Assembly (NCBI RefSeq): GCF_023065955.2
Contig: NW_026622874.1
Location: forward strand, 7,422,001-7,486,000
Reading direction: 5' to 3'
Length of the DNA: 64,000 bases
Source of the DNA: Ursus arctos
Taxonomy: Eukaryota; Chordata; Mammalia; Carnivora; Ursidae
The notes under the pieces were generated by a model that was given only the letters and a program-made list of their open reading frames with translations, was not told the DNA's origin and did not search any database. Below are positions 47,521-59,799 of this stretch, in pieces. A program made the position numbers and the translations under genes. Position 1 is the first letter of the stretch. Every line of letters starts with the position of its first letter.

Positions 47521-47747
47521 CTGAGAAACAAAAATACTATTTTAATAGATCTCTTAAGTTATGACACAAAATGTTAACGTTAAAACTTCTGGAGTAATAA
47601 AATGTCTTTACTTTTTGAGAAAACTTTGCAATCTCCAGATGAATTACATACCAAATACAGAAATTCACAAAACTTGGTAGAGTGTAAATGCACACACACT
47701 ACAAATTAAGTTGATTAGTACATGGAACACTAACGTCCTGGTTTTAT

Positions 47748-47956
47748 TTTTTTTATTTTTATTTTTTTAAAGATTTTATTTATTTATTCGACAGAGATAG
47801 AGACAGCCAGCGAGAGAGGGAACACAAGCAAGGGGAGTGGGAGAGGAAGAAGCAGGCTCCTAGCGGAGGAGCCCGATGTGGGGCTCGATCCCAGAACGCC
47901 GGGATCACGCCCTGAGCCGAAGGCAGACGCTTAACCGCTGTGCCACCCAGGCGCCC
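47748..47956 (-). mobile_element. Can-SINE, full length, with target-site duplication
   Basis: Minus-strand young SINE between taacgtcctggtttt and taacgtcctgtttt duplications (47731- and 47957-). Confidence 0.95.
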
Positions 47957-48466
47957 TAACGTCCTGTTTTTAAAACACATCAACAAAAAACTAAAAAAGC
48001 ATTTCACCCATGTCGTTCCAGTGACATCAAACTATATCCTCCACTTTCATCAGTTACTTGTCTTGCTCTCTGTCTCTGTGTGTGTCACACATACACACAC
48101 AGGACCAGGCAGAAGTCTGCGTGCAGGTCAAAATCACCCTTGCATGAAGGGGACGACGCTGCCGCTCACTCATCAGCTGGCACAGTGGAATCCCAGGTAA
48201 ACAGAAGCATACTTGGCCTGCAGAGGTCCCACGAACCAGCACACAGTGGACATTTAAAAGTGAATGGATGAATTACATCCAAATACACTGGACGTTACAC
48301 AAGTGTACACAAATGTATACAAATACATACAAATACACTTAGTGAATCTGGTAAGGTGTTCGTTAAATGTTATGAACATCTTCATAGCAGAACGGTGTCA
48401 ATGTAAGATACTGTTAAGGTTTGCGCAACCACAACCACCAGGATTCTGGCGACGGAAAGCACTTAC

Positions 48467-48698
48467 TTTGGCTAGATCTTTGACACTCTCTGTTTTGCCC
48501 GTGCCGGCGGGGCCCGCGGGGCAGCCTCCAAGATTCAGGAGCAGCGCTCCCGTGAGGGTGAGCCAGCACCTGCTAGTGAGGGGCGTGATAACCAACCGGG
48601 GGGTGCAGCCCAAGTACTCGTAGCCGTACGTGAAGCTGGCGTCTCCTTGAGACACGTAGCACAACTTCTGTTTGTCATTCCATTTATACTGCAAGTGC
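48467..48698 (-). CDS. DNAH14: DNAH14 exon: end of linker and AAA1 P-loop
   Basis: 232 nt, phase 2 in and 0 out. It carries [46 protein letters not shown] and the AAA1 Walker A motif [19 protein letters not shown]1 is the main ATP-hydrolysing site of dynein. All Walker A residues (G-x4-GKT) are present. One departure from the family is serine where most dyneins have aspartate in TPLTDRC. GC content is high for this locus. Acceptor ttttcag, donor gtaagt. Confidence 0.95.
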
Positions 48699-49239
48699 CT
48701 GAAAACAATATTGTAAGTTTGCATATTATTTGGGCAAAATTAGTTTTAGTTTTCACAAGTAGAAACATAACAAAGATTAAAAATGGAGTGTTGAGTAAAA
48801 AAACAAATAAAAACGTTAAAACAAAACGAAGAGTTATGGACAGTTCATCAGTGACTATGTTAGACATGAAATATTAGAACTCCGAATCCTACAAGCACGT
48901 GAGCACTTTCCCTGTGAGGAAAACGGTCTCGCGGAGCCCTGCTGCTTTGCTGTGATGTGGGCACAGCACAAACAGAGGATTTACACAAGAATCATCCCTA
49001 CGAAGCGTATTGTGGTTTTCAGTAAAGATGTGGCTCAGACATTGTTCATTATAACCAGGATCCTTACAACAAGGGTAACTGAGAGAAATGCTACTTTGGT
49101 ACTTATCTTATGAACACTGTGAATCGTGTGGCTAACCGTAAGTTTTCTCCTCTATAAGACTATGAGTAAAATTGCGACCCAATTGTAGCTTTATAGTATG
49201 TATTCTTTACCCCAGATTTACAGAGATAATGACCCAGAC

Positions 49240-51650
49240 CTTCGTGTTAGTTTAAGGCATACGACATAATGATTTGATATATGCACATATTATGAAATGA
49301 TCACAATAAATTTAGGTAACATCCATCATTCACAGTTATGAATTTATTTTTCTTGTGATGACATCATTTAAGATCTACTATCTCAGCATCCTTCAAATAC
49401 GCAATGAAGTATTAACTAGACTCACCACACTATCCATTACTCCCCAGAACTTATTTATCTTATAACTGGAATTTGGTACCTTTGACCTCCTTCATCCATT
49501 ATCCACATCCCCTGCCCCTGGCCTCTGGCAACCCCCAATCACTTCTCTGTTTCTATGAATTCAGTGTTTTTGGGTTTCACATGTAAGTGAGGTCACACAT
49601 TGTCTGACCTATTTCATTTAGGATAATGCCATCAAGGTCCATCCGTGTTGTAGCAATTGGCAGGATTTCCTTCTTTTTTATGGCTGTGTGATATTCCATT
49701 CTACACATAAATTACATTTTCTTTATCCATTCATCAGTTAATGAGTGTCTTGCCTATTATAAATAATGCTGCGATAAACATGGGGTACAGATATCTTTTT
49801 GAGATGGTGACTTCACTTCATTCACAGAAATATGCAGAATTGGAATTGCTGGATCATATGGTAGTTATATTTTTAATTTTATGAGAAACCGCCACACATT
49901 TTCCGTAGCGGGTACACCAATTTACATTTCCACCAATGGCGTATACACTTCCCTTTTCTCCACATTCACACCAAAATTTGTCTTTTTGATAATAAGCATT
50001 CTGACAGGTGTGAGGTGGTATCTCACTGTGGTTTTGATTTGCATTTCCCTGATAATGAGTAGTGCAGAGCAGCGTTTCATGCACCTGTTGGCCATCTGGA
50101 GGTCTTCCTTGGAATGTGTCTATTCAGTTCCTCTGCCCATTTTTTAAGCCAAAAAAAATTTTTTTTTGCTATTGAGTTGTAGGAGTTCTTTATATATTTT
50201 TGGATATTAATCCCTTAGTGGATTCATGGTTTGCAAATATTTTCTCCCATTCAGTAGGCTGCCTTTTTATTTTGTTGCTGGTTTCCTTTCTTGTTCAGAA
50301 GCTTTTGGTTTGATGTAGTCCCGCTTGTTTATTTTTGCTTTTATTTCCTTTACTTTTGGGGTCAAATCCAAAAATTATTGCCAAGACCAATGACAAGTTT
50401 ACGGTCTTACGTTTTCGAGTAATAGTTGTATGGTTTCAAGTCTTATGTTCAAGTCTTTAATCCATTTCAACTGGTTTCTGTGGGTCGCATGAGACAGGGG
50501 TCCAGTTTCATTCTTTTGCGTGGGGATGTCTAGTTTTCCCAGCATCATTTATTGAAGAGACTGTCCTTTGCTCATTGTATATTCTTGGCTCTTTTGTCAT
50601 AGATTGGCCATATATGTGTGGATTTATTTCTGGGCTATTCTGTTCCATTGGTCTATGTGTCTGCTAATGCCTTACTGTTGTGATTACTACAGCTTTGTAA
50701 TAGAGCTTGAAATCAAGAAGTGTGATACCTCCAGCTTTGCTCTTGTTTCTCAACACTGTTTTGGATATTTGAGGTCTTTTGTGGTTCCATACAAATTTTA
50801 GGTTTTCCTATTTCTGTGAAAAAAATCACTAGCATTTTGAGAGGTTTTGCATTGAATCTATAGATGACTTTGGGTAGTATGGACATTTTAACAATATTAA
50901 GTTTTTCAATCCTCAATCATGGGTTGTCTTTTCATTCGTTTCTTCTTCCATTTCTTTCATTAATGTCATAATTCACTGAGTTTTCAGTGTACAAATATTT
51001 CACCTCTTTGGTCAAATTTATTTCTAAGCATTTTATTCCCTTGGTGTAATTGTAAATGGGATTGTTTTGCTTCTCTTTCTGATGGTTCATTGTAAGTGTA
51101 TAGAAATACAACTGGTGTTTTTTTTTTTAAAGATTTTATTTATTTATTTGACAGAGAGAGAGACAGCCAGCGAGAGAAGGAACACAAGCAGGAGGAGTGG
51201 GAGAGGAAGAAGCAGGCTCCCAGCGGAGGAGCCTGATGTGGGGCTCGATCCCCGGACTCCGGGATCATGCCCTGAGCCGAAGGCAGATGCTTAACGACTG
51301 AGCCACCCAGGCGCCCCACAACTGGTTCTTGTATATTGACTTTGCATCCTGCAAATTTACTGGATTCTTTTATTAGGACTGTCAGTTCTCTGGTGGCATC
51401 TTTAGGGTTTTCTACATGTCATCTGCAAAGAGAGACAGTTTTATTTCTTCCTTTCCAATCTGGATTCCTTTTATTTCTTTTTCTTGTTAACTGTTCTCAC
51501 TAGGACTTGCAGTACTATGTTGAATAGAGGTGGGGAGAATGGACATCCTTGTCTTGCTCCTAATCCTAAAGAAAAAGCTTTCAGCTTTTCACTGTTGTGT
51601 GTGATGTTAGCTATGGGCTCAACAGATACGGCTTTTACCATGCCGAAGTA
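49240..51650 (-). repeat. Long L1 ORF2/3'UTR remnant, antisense
   Basis: About 2.4 kb of minus-oriented L1 (sense to DNAH14). Familiar reverse-complement phrases run throughout: gaattggaattgctggatca, 'ggtgtgaggtggtatctcac', 'ttctgttccattggtctatg', 'ggtttgatgtagtcccgc', 'aatggacatccttgtcttgc'. Interrupted by a young SINE at 51118-51317. Contains stops; non-functional. Confidence 0.93.
51118..51317 (-). mobile_element. Can-SINE inserted in L1, with target-site duplication
   Basis: Minus-strand SINE in the L1, duplications acaactggt at 51109-51117 and 51318-51326. Confidence 0.95.
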
Positions 51651-52099
51651 AAGGAATGGTAAGCGAAAGTGTAAAGGTATCTGCTATCCTAAGACCCAGC
51701 AATCGTTTTATGATTCAAGTACTAAATCATCATTTAAATAAATTTTAATTTCCAGAGCTTTACTCCCCGTATTATTCTTCCCCGAGAACAGAGGTTCCCA
51801 AACTTGATTTACTGCACCTGTAGTATAGTTTTTTTTTTCTTGATTACCATAGTCAAAAGAAATACCTCATAGTTAATTTCATTAATTTTTAGGTCCAAAG
51901 CAATTTAAAGGTATTTTTGTCTTAATGAACTTGGTGGCTTATTTTTAAAATATATACAAATAAATTGAAAAGAAATGAAATTTTTATTTCATTTTTACAT
52001 AATCACCCTTACTTACTTATGGGATGTGTGTACCTGTCGTGCACTGCACAATTTCTCAAGCCTTAGAATCAGATAGGATACTGTCAATTTTGTTTCTTT

Positions 52100-52191
52100 T
52101 TTTTTTTTTTTAAAGATTATTTATTTATTTATTTGACAGAGACAGCCAGTGAGAGAGGGAACACAAGCAGGGGGAGTGGGAGAGGAAGAAG
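52100..52191 (-). mobile_element. 5'-truncated Can-SINE with target-site duplication
   Basis: Only the tail-side 90 bp of a minus-strand SINE are present; the tRNA head is missing. Duplications tgtcaattttgtttct (from 52082) and tgttaattttgtttct (from 52192) show it arrived truncated. Confidence 0.92.
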
Positions 52192-52207
52192 TGTTAATTT
52201 TGTTTCT

Positions 52208-53400
52208 TATACCATGTTTTCATTTAGTGCTTGCTTCTTTATCAGAGCAACTGCCCAAAACCTAGCTTTGCAAGAATAAGAAATCATCAATATGATTCTA
52301 ACGTTTAATGGTCTAATGTTAAACTTGTCAACTACTCTGAGCTACCAGTTTGCTTGGTGTCTGATACATGAGTCCTCTGAGTCCTTCAAAAGTTTAAAAT
52401 TTTATGCAGTGTCCTGTGCATTCCGTATGGGGCCTTGGGGCACCTTGGCATACAACCTGGGAACTGTAGCCCTAGAATCAGAGATGCTCACAGAGTTGGT
52501 TAGAATCGTGTCTTTCCTACTTTACTTTTCTATATATGCTCTTCCATCTTTCATTTACACGTTCAAAGAGAGTTACTAGAAAGTAATAATGACACATTGA
52601 ACTTTTGAGTGATGGTTCATCAATACAGCATATTTCTTCGGCAATTAAAAATAATATACAGTTATACTTTTGCAGTAAAATGAACATGTGAATATATATC
52701 AAATATAAAGTATTCAGTAAAATTCAAGTGGTGTTAGTCAAAATATCAGCCTCTCTGCTCCATTTTCCCTAGTGTTTAAAGGAAATTGTCACATCAAAAA
52801 TAAGTAAATTTATACTTGTGCAGAATTTCTTAAAAATTAACTTTTCTTGAGAATCAAAGACCTTCTGCAGTCAAGACAGTTACTTTTCCATGAACAGAGG
52901 AATCTTCAGAAAGAAAAAAATAACTCGGCAGTTTGAAACTTCACATTATAGGAATCTTATGCTTGCTTTCCTCTTCTCCCCAGGGTCAGTGGCTCTGTTC
53001 TGCCACAGTTTCACATTTGTGCTGTTTCATGTATGAAATACATATGTAAGAATATATACTACCAGGCTCCTGGTAGGAGAAAGGGTGCTCCGAGGTAGAA
53101 AACTGGCTAGAAACGTTCTCTGGTTTGTTTCCCAGTTTAGAGTGTTCAGGCACAGCACACAGGGAAGAGTCGAGGCCTGAGGGAGGGCTGTGCTCTGGCT
53201 GAACGATGAGAGGAGCGAAGCCCATCCAGGAAGATGAAGCGGAAGGAGGTTAAAGTGGAAGAGACGGAAGAAAACATAGGCACAGGGGACTCAAACGGAC
53301 ACAGTCTGCCCAGAATTTCTATAAATCCCAGAAAAGTAAAAGTCAGGTTTGACAAAACCTGAGGTAGAGAATGAATTCACCGTAACTGAGATCTGCTTAC
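52208..53400. other. Intron, nothing specific recognised
   Basis: AT-rich sequence with short open frames. The part 52390-52500 has MER-like wording (gggcaccttggcatacaacc) but the family is unclear. Confidence 0.45.
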
Positions 53401-53654
53401 CTCGTCCACTCAAAATCGCCCGCACTGGAGATGTCCTTCAGCAGCAAATCCCTCACGATGTCTCTGCAGTGCACACAGAGCGTGAGCAGCGCGCCCAGGA
53501 CGGCCTGCGTGCGAGCGTTACTGGTGTCCAGCGCCACCAGCCCTGCAATCTCTTCTAGGTGATGGATCATGCCGGCATGGACCTTCTCCAGCTCTGCTCT
53601 TGAATGAGAACTCATGAAACTTTTGACACAATCATTGTAAAACATGATCTGGCT
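53401..53654 (-). CDS. DNAH14: DNAH14 exon: distal linker
   Basis: 254 nt, phase 0 in and 2 out, 84 complete codons. It opens with SQIMFYNDCVKSF, continues through LEKVHAGMIHHLEEIAGLV and ends CVHCRDIVRDLL...FEWT. This corresponds to the last linker helices ('VHARDIV', 'FEW') before AAA1. Acceptor tttttcag, donor gtaagc. On the opposite strand a (GT)n repeat lies just upstream of the exon. Confidence 0.94.
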
Positions 53655-53727
53655 CTGAAAAAGGAAGATGTAAAGATGATCACTGAAAAATAAACTTTAT
53701 AAATTAAACCAGATGTTTTCACGGGGG

Positions 53728-53762
53728 GTGTGTGTGTGTGTGTGTGTATGTGTGTGTGTGTG
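53728..53762. repeat. (GT)n microsatellite
   Basis: Nearly pure GT dinucleotides for about 35 bp, following a G run; just upstream (transcript sense) of the 53.4-53.65 kb exon. Confidence 0.97.
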
Positions 53763-53769
53763 AGAGAGT

Positions 53770-55789
53770 ACATTTGTGTGTGAAAGAGAGCTTACACATT
53801 TGAATGTATTTGAGAGTCAGACACTGAATTTTATTAATGCTCCTGGGGCCTTATTTTTTAATAAACTGAAATATATTTATGACCAATAGTTCGACTTTCG
53901 AAATCTTATATTCTTAGCCATCATCACTAGATTGAGTAATAACCCGGGACACAGTAATAATGGTAGAAAACTCCAGAAATTAGGACAGTGTGCTCAACTG
54001 ACCCCAGAAATAGTCTTCCTAGAATATGTTGTCTGCGATCATAATTTTCAGAAACTCTACATGACTTCCGTTATTTGATCCGTCTTTTGAGGCTCACTCT
54101 CTCCACATATGGCAGAGTTGTTTTAAGAAGGCCACTGGATTAAGGTCACATTGACCTGGGAGTCAGTGGAGGGGAACACATCAGGAGGCTTGTGGGTTTC
54201 TGGCCAGTGACTGGGTGAACTGTGATTTCAGTCCCTAGGATAGCACCTACCGAAGGAACAGCATGCTGAAGGGGAAGGGGCGTGGTGGGTTTGTTTTGGG
54301 GTTTCATGAATCTGAAGTGCCTAAGAACATGTAAGGCTATAAAGAAATAAACACTGGAATAGTTAGCATAGAGGTAAGAGGTATAGTGGTGGGACTTTCT
54401 TCCAGAGCAAGAGAAGAGGGGAGAGGGTGTGGAGCCTGACGTATCAGTCCGTGTTCTTGGATGCATGCAGCAGAAACCACCTTTGACTTTCTGACAGGAT
54501 GTGGCAGATCAACAGGAGGAGAGAGACCGTGGCTTGGGATGTGGGCAGGAGCAAGTCTGGGCGAGGCGGCAGGAACCGTTGTCAAGGCTACCGCACAGAG
54601 GAATCCGGTCAAAAGCCACTGCACAGCTATGTTTGAAGCATTTATTCAAGATTCACAGCCTCAGAGAGAGCATCCAATGGGCCAAGCCCCCACTGCTAGG
54701 CTGCGTCAGTGCAAGTTCTGGTGAGGCAGGCTGTGAACCAGATTTTTCTCTCTTCAGCTAGCTAGAAGGTAACTGTCAGGTGCTCTGGCCTGGATAAATC
54801 CACACTGAAATTCTCCGTGGCCAGAACACACAGGCACATTATCAACGGGACACTGGGATGGGGAATTAGCAGCAGGCTGGGCAGACAGGGGAGGAAATTT
54901 GGCAAAGTCTGTTCAATGATTTCAGTTCAAGCCTATAATGAACCACTTCTTCTTGATCAGCATGTTTGGAGGACCAGGGATCTAGGGATGATCTTCTCTT
55001 CACAGAGCAGATCTGATTATCTGGATGCCTGGTCAACCACAGAAATGTCCAGACCAATTCACCATCATTTTGCTGCCTTTGTAGACAACAGCTTACACAA
55101 GCCCTCGCAGCTCAGGATCTTCGAGTATTTTATCAAAATTCAGTCAAGTGCACGACATAGGCGACCGGGAGATCGGACATCCTTATTTGTGTCCCTAATC
55201 CCAGGTAATGTGAACAGAGACCTGACAGTTGTGGTGGGGCAAGGCACAGTGAAAAGATGTGATGTTATCTTTAATAGAGAATTTAATAAAGTCAAGTCTG
55301 CTTTATAGACACTTGATGAGGGTAACTCGTGGGGCTGGGGCTTCCTCCTCCATCAGTGCAAGAGAACCACTATTCCCAAGTGTGTGGGGACTCTTGTCAC
55401 TGACAGACGTAACTGAGACTTCAGACCTCTCTAGAGCATTTCAAAATGGCGCCCGCTCACTGTCTGCAGAGAAACGTCAGTCCAGTTCCCTCTCTGCTCC
55501 CTTAGCTTCCCTGACGCCTCTGGCTTTCCCCTTCATGGAGCCCCTTCCTTTGCCTGCTTGTTAAATGTGGATGTCCCTGGAGATATGTCCCTGTCCTTCT
55601 CTCATTCAACACAGTCTACAGGGGAAATTCCCTACTCCTGGCTTTGACCATTACTTCACGAGTTCCTCCTCTTAAAAGCACTACGTGTTGGCTTCCTTGC
55701 TATCCCCTCAGACCTTGTTTCTCTTTCTTCCTTGAGGCCCAGAACAGCAACCATGAGCAGAATGAAGGCTCCCTGCGAAGATATTCCTT
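53770..55789. other. Intron, unassigned; 163-codon open frame at 54817-55308
   Basis: No transposable element firmly recognised. The longest open frame (54817-55308, plus) has no known motif and no sign of a processed gene copy, so it is not called as a gene. Confidence 0.45.
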
Positions 55790-56240
55790 CGTGACTCTTC
55801 AGAACCTGTGACTGTGTCACCTGATGTGGCAAAAGGGACTTTGCAAGTGATGAAATCAAGAACTTCAGATGGAGAGAGTATTGTGGGTTACCTGAGTGGG
55901 GCCAATAGGATCATATGTACCCTTAAATGTGGAGAACTTTTTCTGCCTGTGAGCAGAGGGAGGTTTGACTACAGAAGAGCAGACAGAGACAGATGCAAAC
56001 AGGGCTGGCTTTGAAAATGAAGGAATCCCAGTGGCCTCTAGAAACTGGGAAAGAGAAGGGAAGGGACTCTTTCCTGAGCCTCTGGGAAGGAATGCAGCCT
56101 TGCTGAGACCTTGATTTTGGCCAGTGACACCAGTGAGGCCTTCAACAGACACAACTGCGAGATAACAAACGTGTGCTGTTTTAAGCAACTAAGTGTGTAG
56201 CAACTTTCTAATGACAGCAGTAGAAACCAAATACACTGCA
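55790..56240 (+). repeat. MLT1-type MaLR LTR remnant
   Basis: Typical phrases: tgatgtggcaaaagggactt, 'gggttacctgagtggggcc', a tail with 'gctgttttaagcaactaag' and 'gacagcagtagaaaccaaat'. Confidence 0.8.
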
Positions 56241-56538
56241 ACAGAGGGCTGTCCCTGACAAAATAATTTAGGATTTATTTTCATCCAACGTTTTATTATG
56301 AAACAATTTAAAAACCGTAAGAAGTTGAATTATAAAACAAATACCCATATACCCACCACCTATATTCCTGCTTATTTTTTGCTATATTTACTTTCTCACA
56401 TATCTGTTCAGTTTTCCATCCAACCATCCATCTTATTTTTTGATGCATTTCAAAGTAAGCGACACATATTAGTACCCTTCATAATGGTTTCTTTCTAAAT
56501 TTTTGCTTTCTGGACAGTATATCCATAAACTAACTCAC

Positions 56539-56626
56539 CACCGTGAGGACCACTTGTCCTGGATGAGACACCACCCACGCAGAGAAAGTCTGGCAGCTCC
56601 AGTCTTCGACCCCTTGACTTACAAAC
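56539..56626 (-). CDS. DNAH14: DNAH14 exon: linker, HPGQVVL segment
   Basis: 88 nt, phase 2 in and 0 out. It encodes FVSQGVEDW followed by FSAWVVSHPGQVVLTV. The HPGQVVL motif corresponds to the WPGQVVLC motif of other dynein linkers. It follows the 61.1-kb exon in frame with no exon between, which argues against the exon-like sequence at 60.06-60.21 kb. Acceptor tttgtag, donor gtgagt. Confidence 0.92.
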
Positions 56627-57900
56627 CTACAAACAAAACATTTTCTTTCTATTATTACGTGCAATCATAGTGGCCATTTAATGATCAAGCATGACAAGAT
56701 CACGGGGGGATTTTCCTTTAGGATCTCTGGTTTTTAATTCTAACTTAGGTATACGTATGGGACCAAATGCTAGAGTTAATAGAGCCTTATTAATTCATGC
56801 AAATGCATATTCCTTAAATTTCCCTTTAATATCACCTGTACTTCTCTAATGGGGCCACTGAGTTTCTGGGATGGTAAAACTAAAAGGGGGAGATGACACA
56901 CATTAGCTTTGAATTTCTAATACTATCAATGACAAAATCAGTATTTAAAATAATTTGAAACCATCAAATGAATTTTCGCAGTAAAGCCCTGCATTTACCT
57001 TTAAAAATTAATCATAAGGAAAACAATAGGATTCATGAAAAATATGCAGACATTTTTATTTAAGATCAAGTTAATATGTGCCGACAGAAAATGTCCGCAT
57101 ATTGTTACAGTGGGTTTTTTCCACTCAGACGTTTTTAGTTTCTGTATAGTTAAATCGATCAATCTTCACATTTCATCACTGATGCCATGTGTCAGAAATT
57201 CTTGACATGAAACTTCACTCGTTTTCTTCTACTTCGACTGCTTCTTTTCTTATCATCATAATTTAGAATTTAGTTTACTTTTAAAATGAATATTGATTCT
57301 TCTAATTTTTGCTATAATTGCAAATGGTGTCTGTTTTCATTTTATTATTTTCACTGCCACTGAGGAGAAATAGGTTTATAACAACTTTCTATATATTTCA
57401 AAACAACATCAGTGGCAAATGTATGTTTCATCAATTAAAATGACCTTTTATTTTATGTCTTTGTTTTCTTTTTGTTTGCTGTTATGTGATCTGTCCTTAC
57501 TGCTTTTATTCACAACTTTGTGTAGCATTGCTCTAACAACATGTAGTTCCATTTCTCTTTTGACAAAATCTTTTTTTAATTAAGATCTTACTTCTATTTT
57601 TGACACTTTCCCCTGTGTTTATATTTATATAAATACACACATACACAGCACACTATATTTTCTTTATTTTATTTCCTCCAGGGTTTTGGAAATATTTATT
57701 CTGATTTTTTCTAGTCTCTTGGGAGAGAGTGGATCACGATTTTTGACTGAATAATCCTGTCTTCATCGTGAACAATATTCTTCAAATGATAGCGTATGAA
57801 TACTACATAATAATATATATCATATATATACATATACACATACACACATAGAAAACACTGGAACACAAGAAAGTATGCTCCAGGGGATTCACAACTTGAA
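56627..57900. other. Intron with a TA/CA microsatellite
   Basis: AT-rich DNA. A TATA/CATA tract lies at about 57810-57850. Nothing else recognised. Confidence 0.5.
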
Positions 57901-59130
57901 ACGTCTCTAGCAGATGCAAGCAAATTGGGACTGAATTTTAGAAAGAGAAGAGCCACCAAAGAACACTCCTGCCAAGTTTGACAAAACAAGAGGGAGGCGG
58001 GGGTGGCTCTTCAGGACGATGAGGAGAGAGCTTTCTAAGTAGGGACCGCAGTGGGCTCTGCCTGTCCCCACACCCCCTGCCCCATACTCAGCTGCCGGTG
58101 GCCACTGGGAATGGAAAGCTCTGAGGGCCAATGGGGCTGGAGAGAGAAGCAGAATCGGGCCTGCAATCGCACCACACGTCGGAAAACAGGGCGGGAAAGA
58201 CAGGGAGGAAGGGAGGGAAGTGGAGAGATGGGAAGAAAGGAACCAAAGTTCGTTGACACTGGCATTTTCCCACGAGACTCGGCCGTTGCATCCGACACAG
58301 CACTGGAACCCGAGTGCCGGGGAAGTGACAAAGGCAGCTTGCGGCGTCCAGGGGAAATGGAAAGGAACATCCATGCACCGGAAGATATGCCACTCCCAGA
58401 CTGGGATCTGTCCTGTCACCTGCAGCCGCGCAGGCCTGCCGCTGTAACTGAGCACCAGTACCTGCTGGGACAGGCAGAGGGACTCGCCGGTCCGACTAGG
58501 AACCTGGGGAAGCAGCCGTAACAAAGCTCACGCAGCCACAGACGGCTCCGTTACCGGTTCTAACCCGGAGTCGACACTCTCTGCGATCAGGGCCATCTCC
58601 AGAGCTGCTAGTATCTGACAGTCGCTCCGCCAGTGGGGAGAGTGACGTAGGAATACGAACATTTTCTGGTGAGATCAAATACCACCAGGTCCTGCGATAT
58701 TTGATGAAAGAGAAATCATTTCCCCAAAGGGAACAGTGCAAGGACACACTCAAACGCGAAGAAAAGGCTTCCAGGTAGAAGACACTGTTTTGCCAAACTG
58801 AATGTGTCATGAAGATAATACCTCACCGTCCGGGCACGTGTGAAAACAAAAATGATGCTTTTTCCAAAGCCCAGCGCCAAAGGGCAGCCCCTGCTCTGCT
58901 GTGTCCTCCACTCCCAGACGGCCGTCCCCTGATCTCTGTCCAGCTGTAATCAAGCCCCACACGGAAGGCCCGCTGCAAACCAGACTGCCACAGCTCGACA
59001 GACATTCCAGCTTAATCCTTCCTCGCCTGGGTGCCTGGGCGCTCTGGGGGTCTCAGCAGGGCTTCTCCTTCACCCCCACACTCAGCTCTGTCTTATCAAC
59101 ATGTCGGTATGGTGACGTTTTGGGGAACTA
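57900..59130. other. GC-rich intron block with long open frames on both strands
   Basis: Contains the longest open frame of the window (57907-58524, minus, 205 codons) and a 156-codon frame opposite it (58051-58521, plus). Neither has a known motif. Long frames on both strands are what stop-poor GC-rich DNA gives by chance. No repeat recognised. Confidence 0.5.
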
Positions 59131-59799
59131 GCATTCAACAAATTGGATTTGAACTTAAAATTAATTCCACTCAAACTAGCCTGCAAGTAAGAGGGCAAAA
59201 TAAAAATATTTGCCACTCACAGATGTTTTCTGGAAAAAATTACTTGGAAATATATATAGCAGAAGGAAAACAAACTCTAAAATGTGAGACCTGTGAATCG
59301 CTAATGAACAAAACCAAAACAAACCAAGAATCTTACTAAGACTAGATAATTATTGGTCCATAAACAGAGAACTAACTCATTTGGAATAAAATCCTGCATG
59401 ATTATAAAATGGAGGAGGTGACTGGAGGGTATCAGGAAATGATCCAGGCTCACTGCAGACAAATCGGAGGTATTTACTATAGGCTTTGATAAAAATATGT
59501 TTCACTTTGTACATTAACATTTTAAGAGCATTCACTAGAAAAAAGGAAATGTTTATGACTTTGGCATGGCTGCCCCAAAAGACATGAAGAAACTCAATGC
59601 AACAACAGTCAGTGAAAACCCCTCCAGACCAAAAGCCTGATGACCGGAAGACATACAACGGGGTGGGGAGCAGTGAAGCAGCAGAACGCAGCGCATGCGA
59701 AGGGCGCCCCGAGAGTTCAGTGAAGGGACTCTGCAGACATGGGGGCACGGTCAAAGGAGCCAACAGGGCTGGGGACACAGTTATTTATTAGAAATAAAT

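Noticed and set aside
48264..48623. Plus-strand open frame opposite the AAA1 P-loop exon
   Set aside because: Shadow of the true minus-strand exon; GC-rich coding sequence often leaves the opposite strand open.
54817..55308. 163-codon plus-strand open frame
   Set aside because: No known motif, no neighbours or splice sites to support it, antisense to the dynein intron. Could be an unknown repeat.
57907..58524. 205-codon minus-strand open frame
   Set aside because: No domain, no splice relation to the gene, an equally long frame on the other strand and low-complexity Ser/Pro/Leu content; best explained by stop-poor GC-rich DNA.
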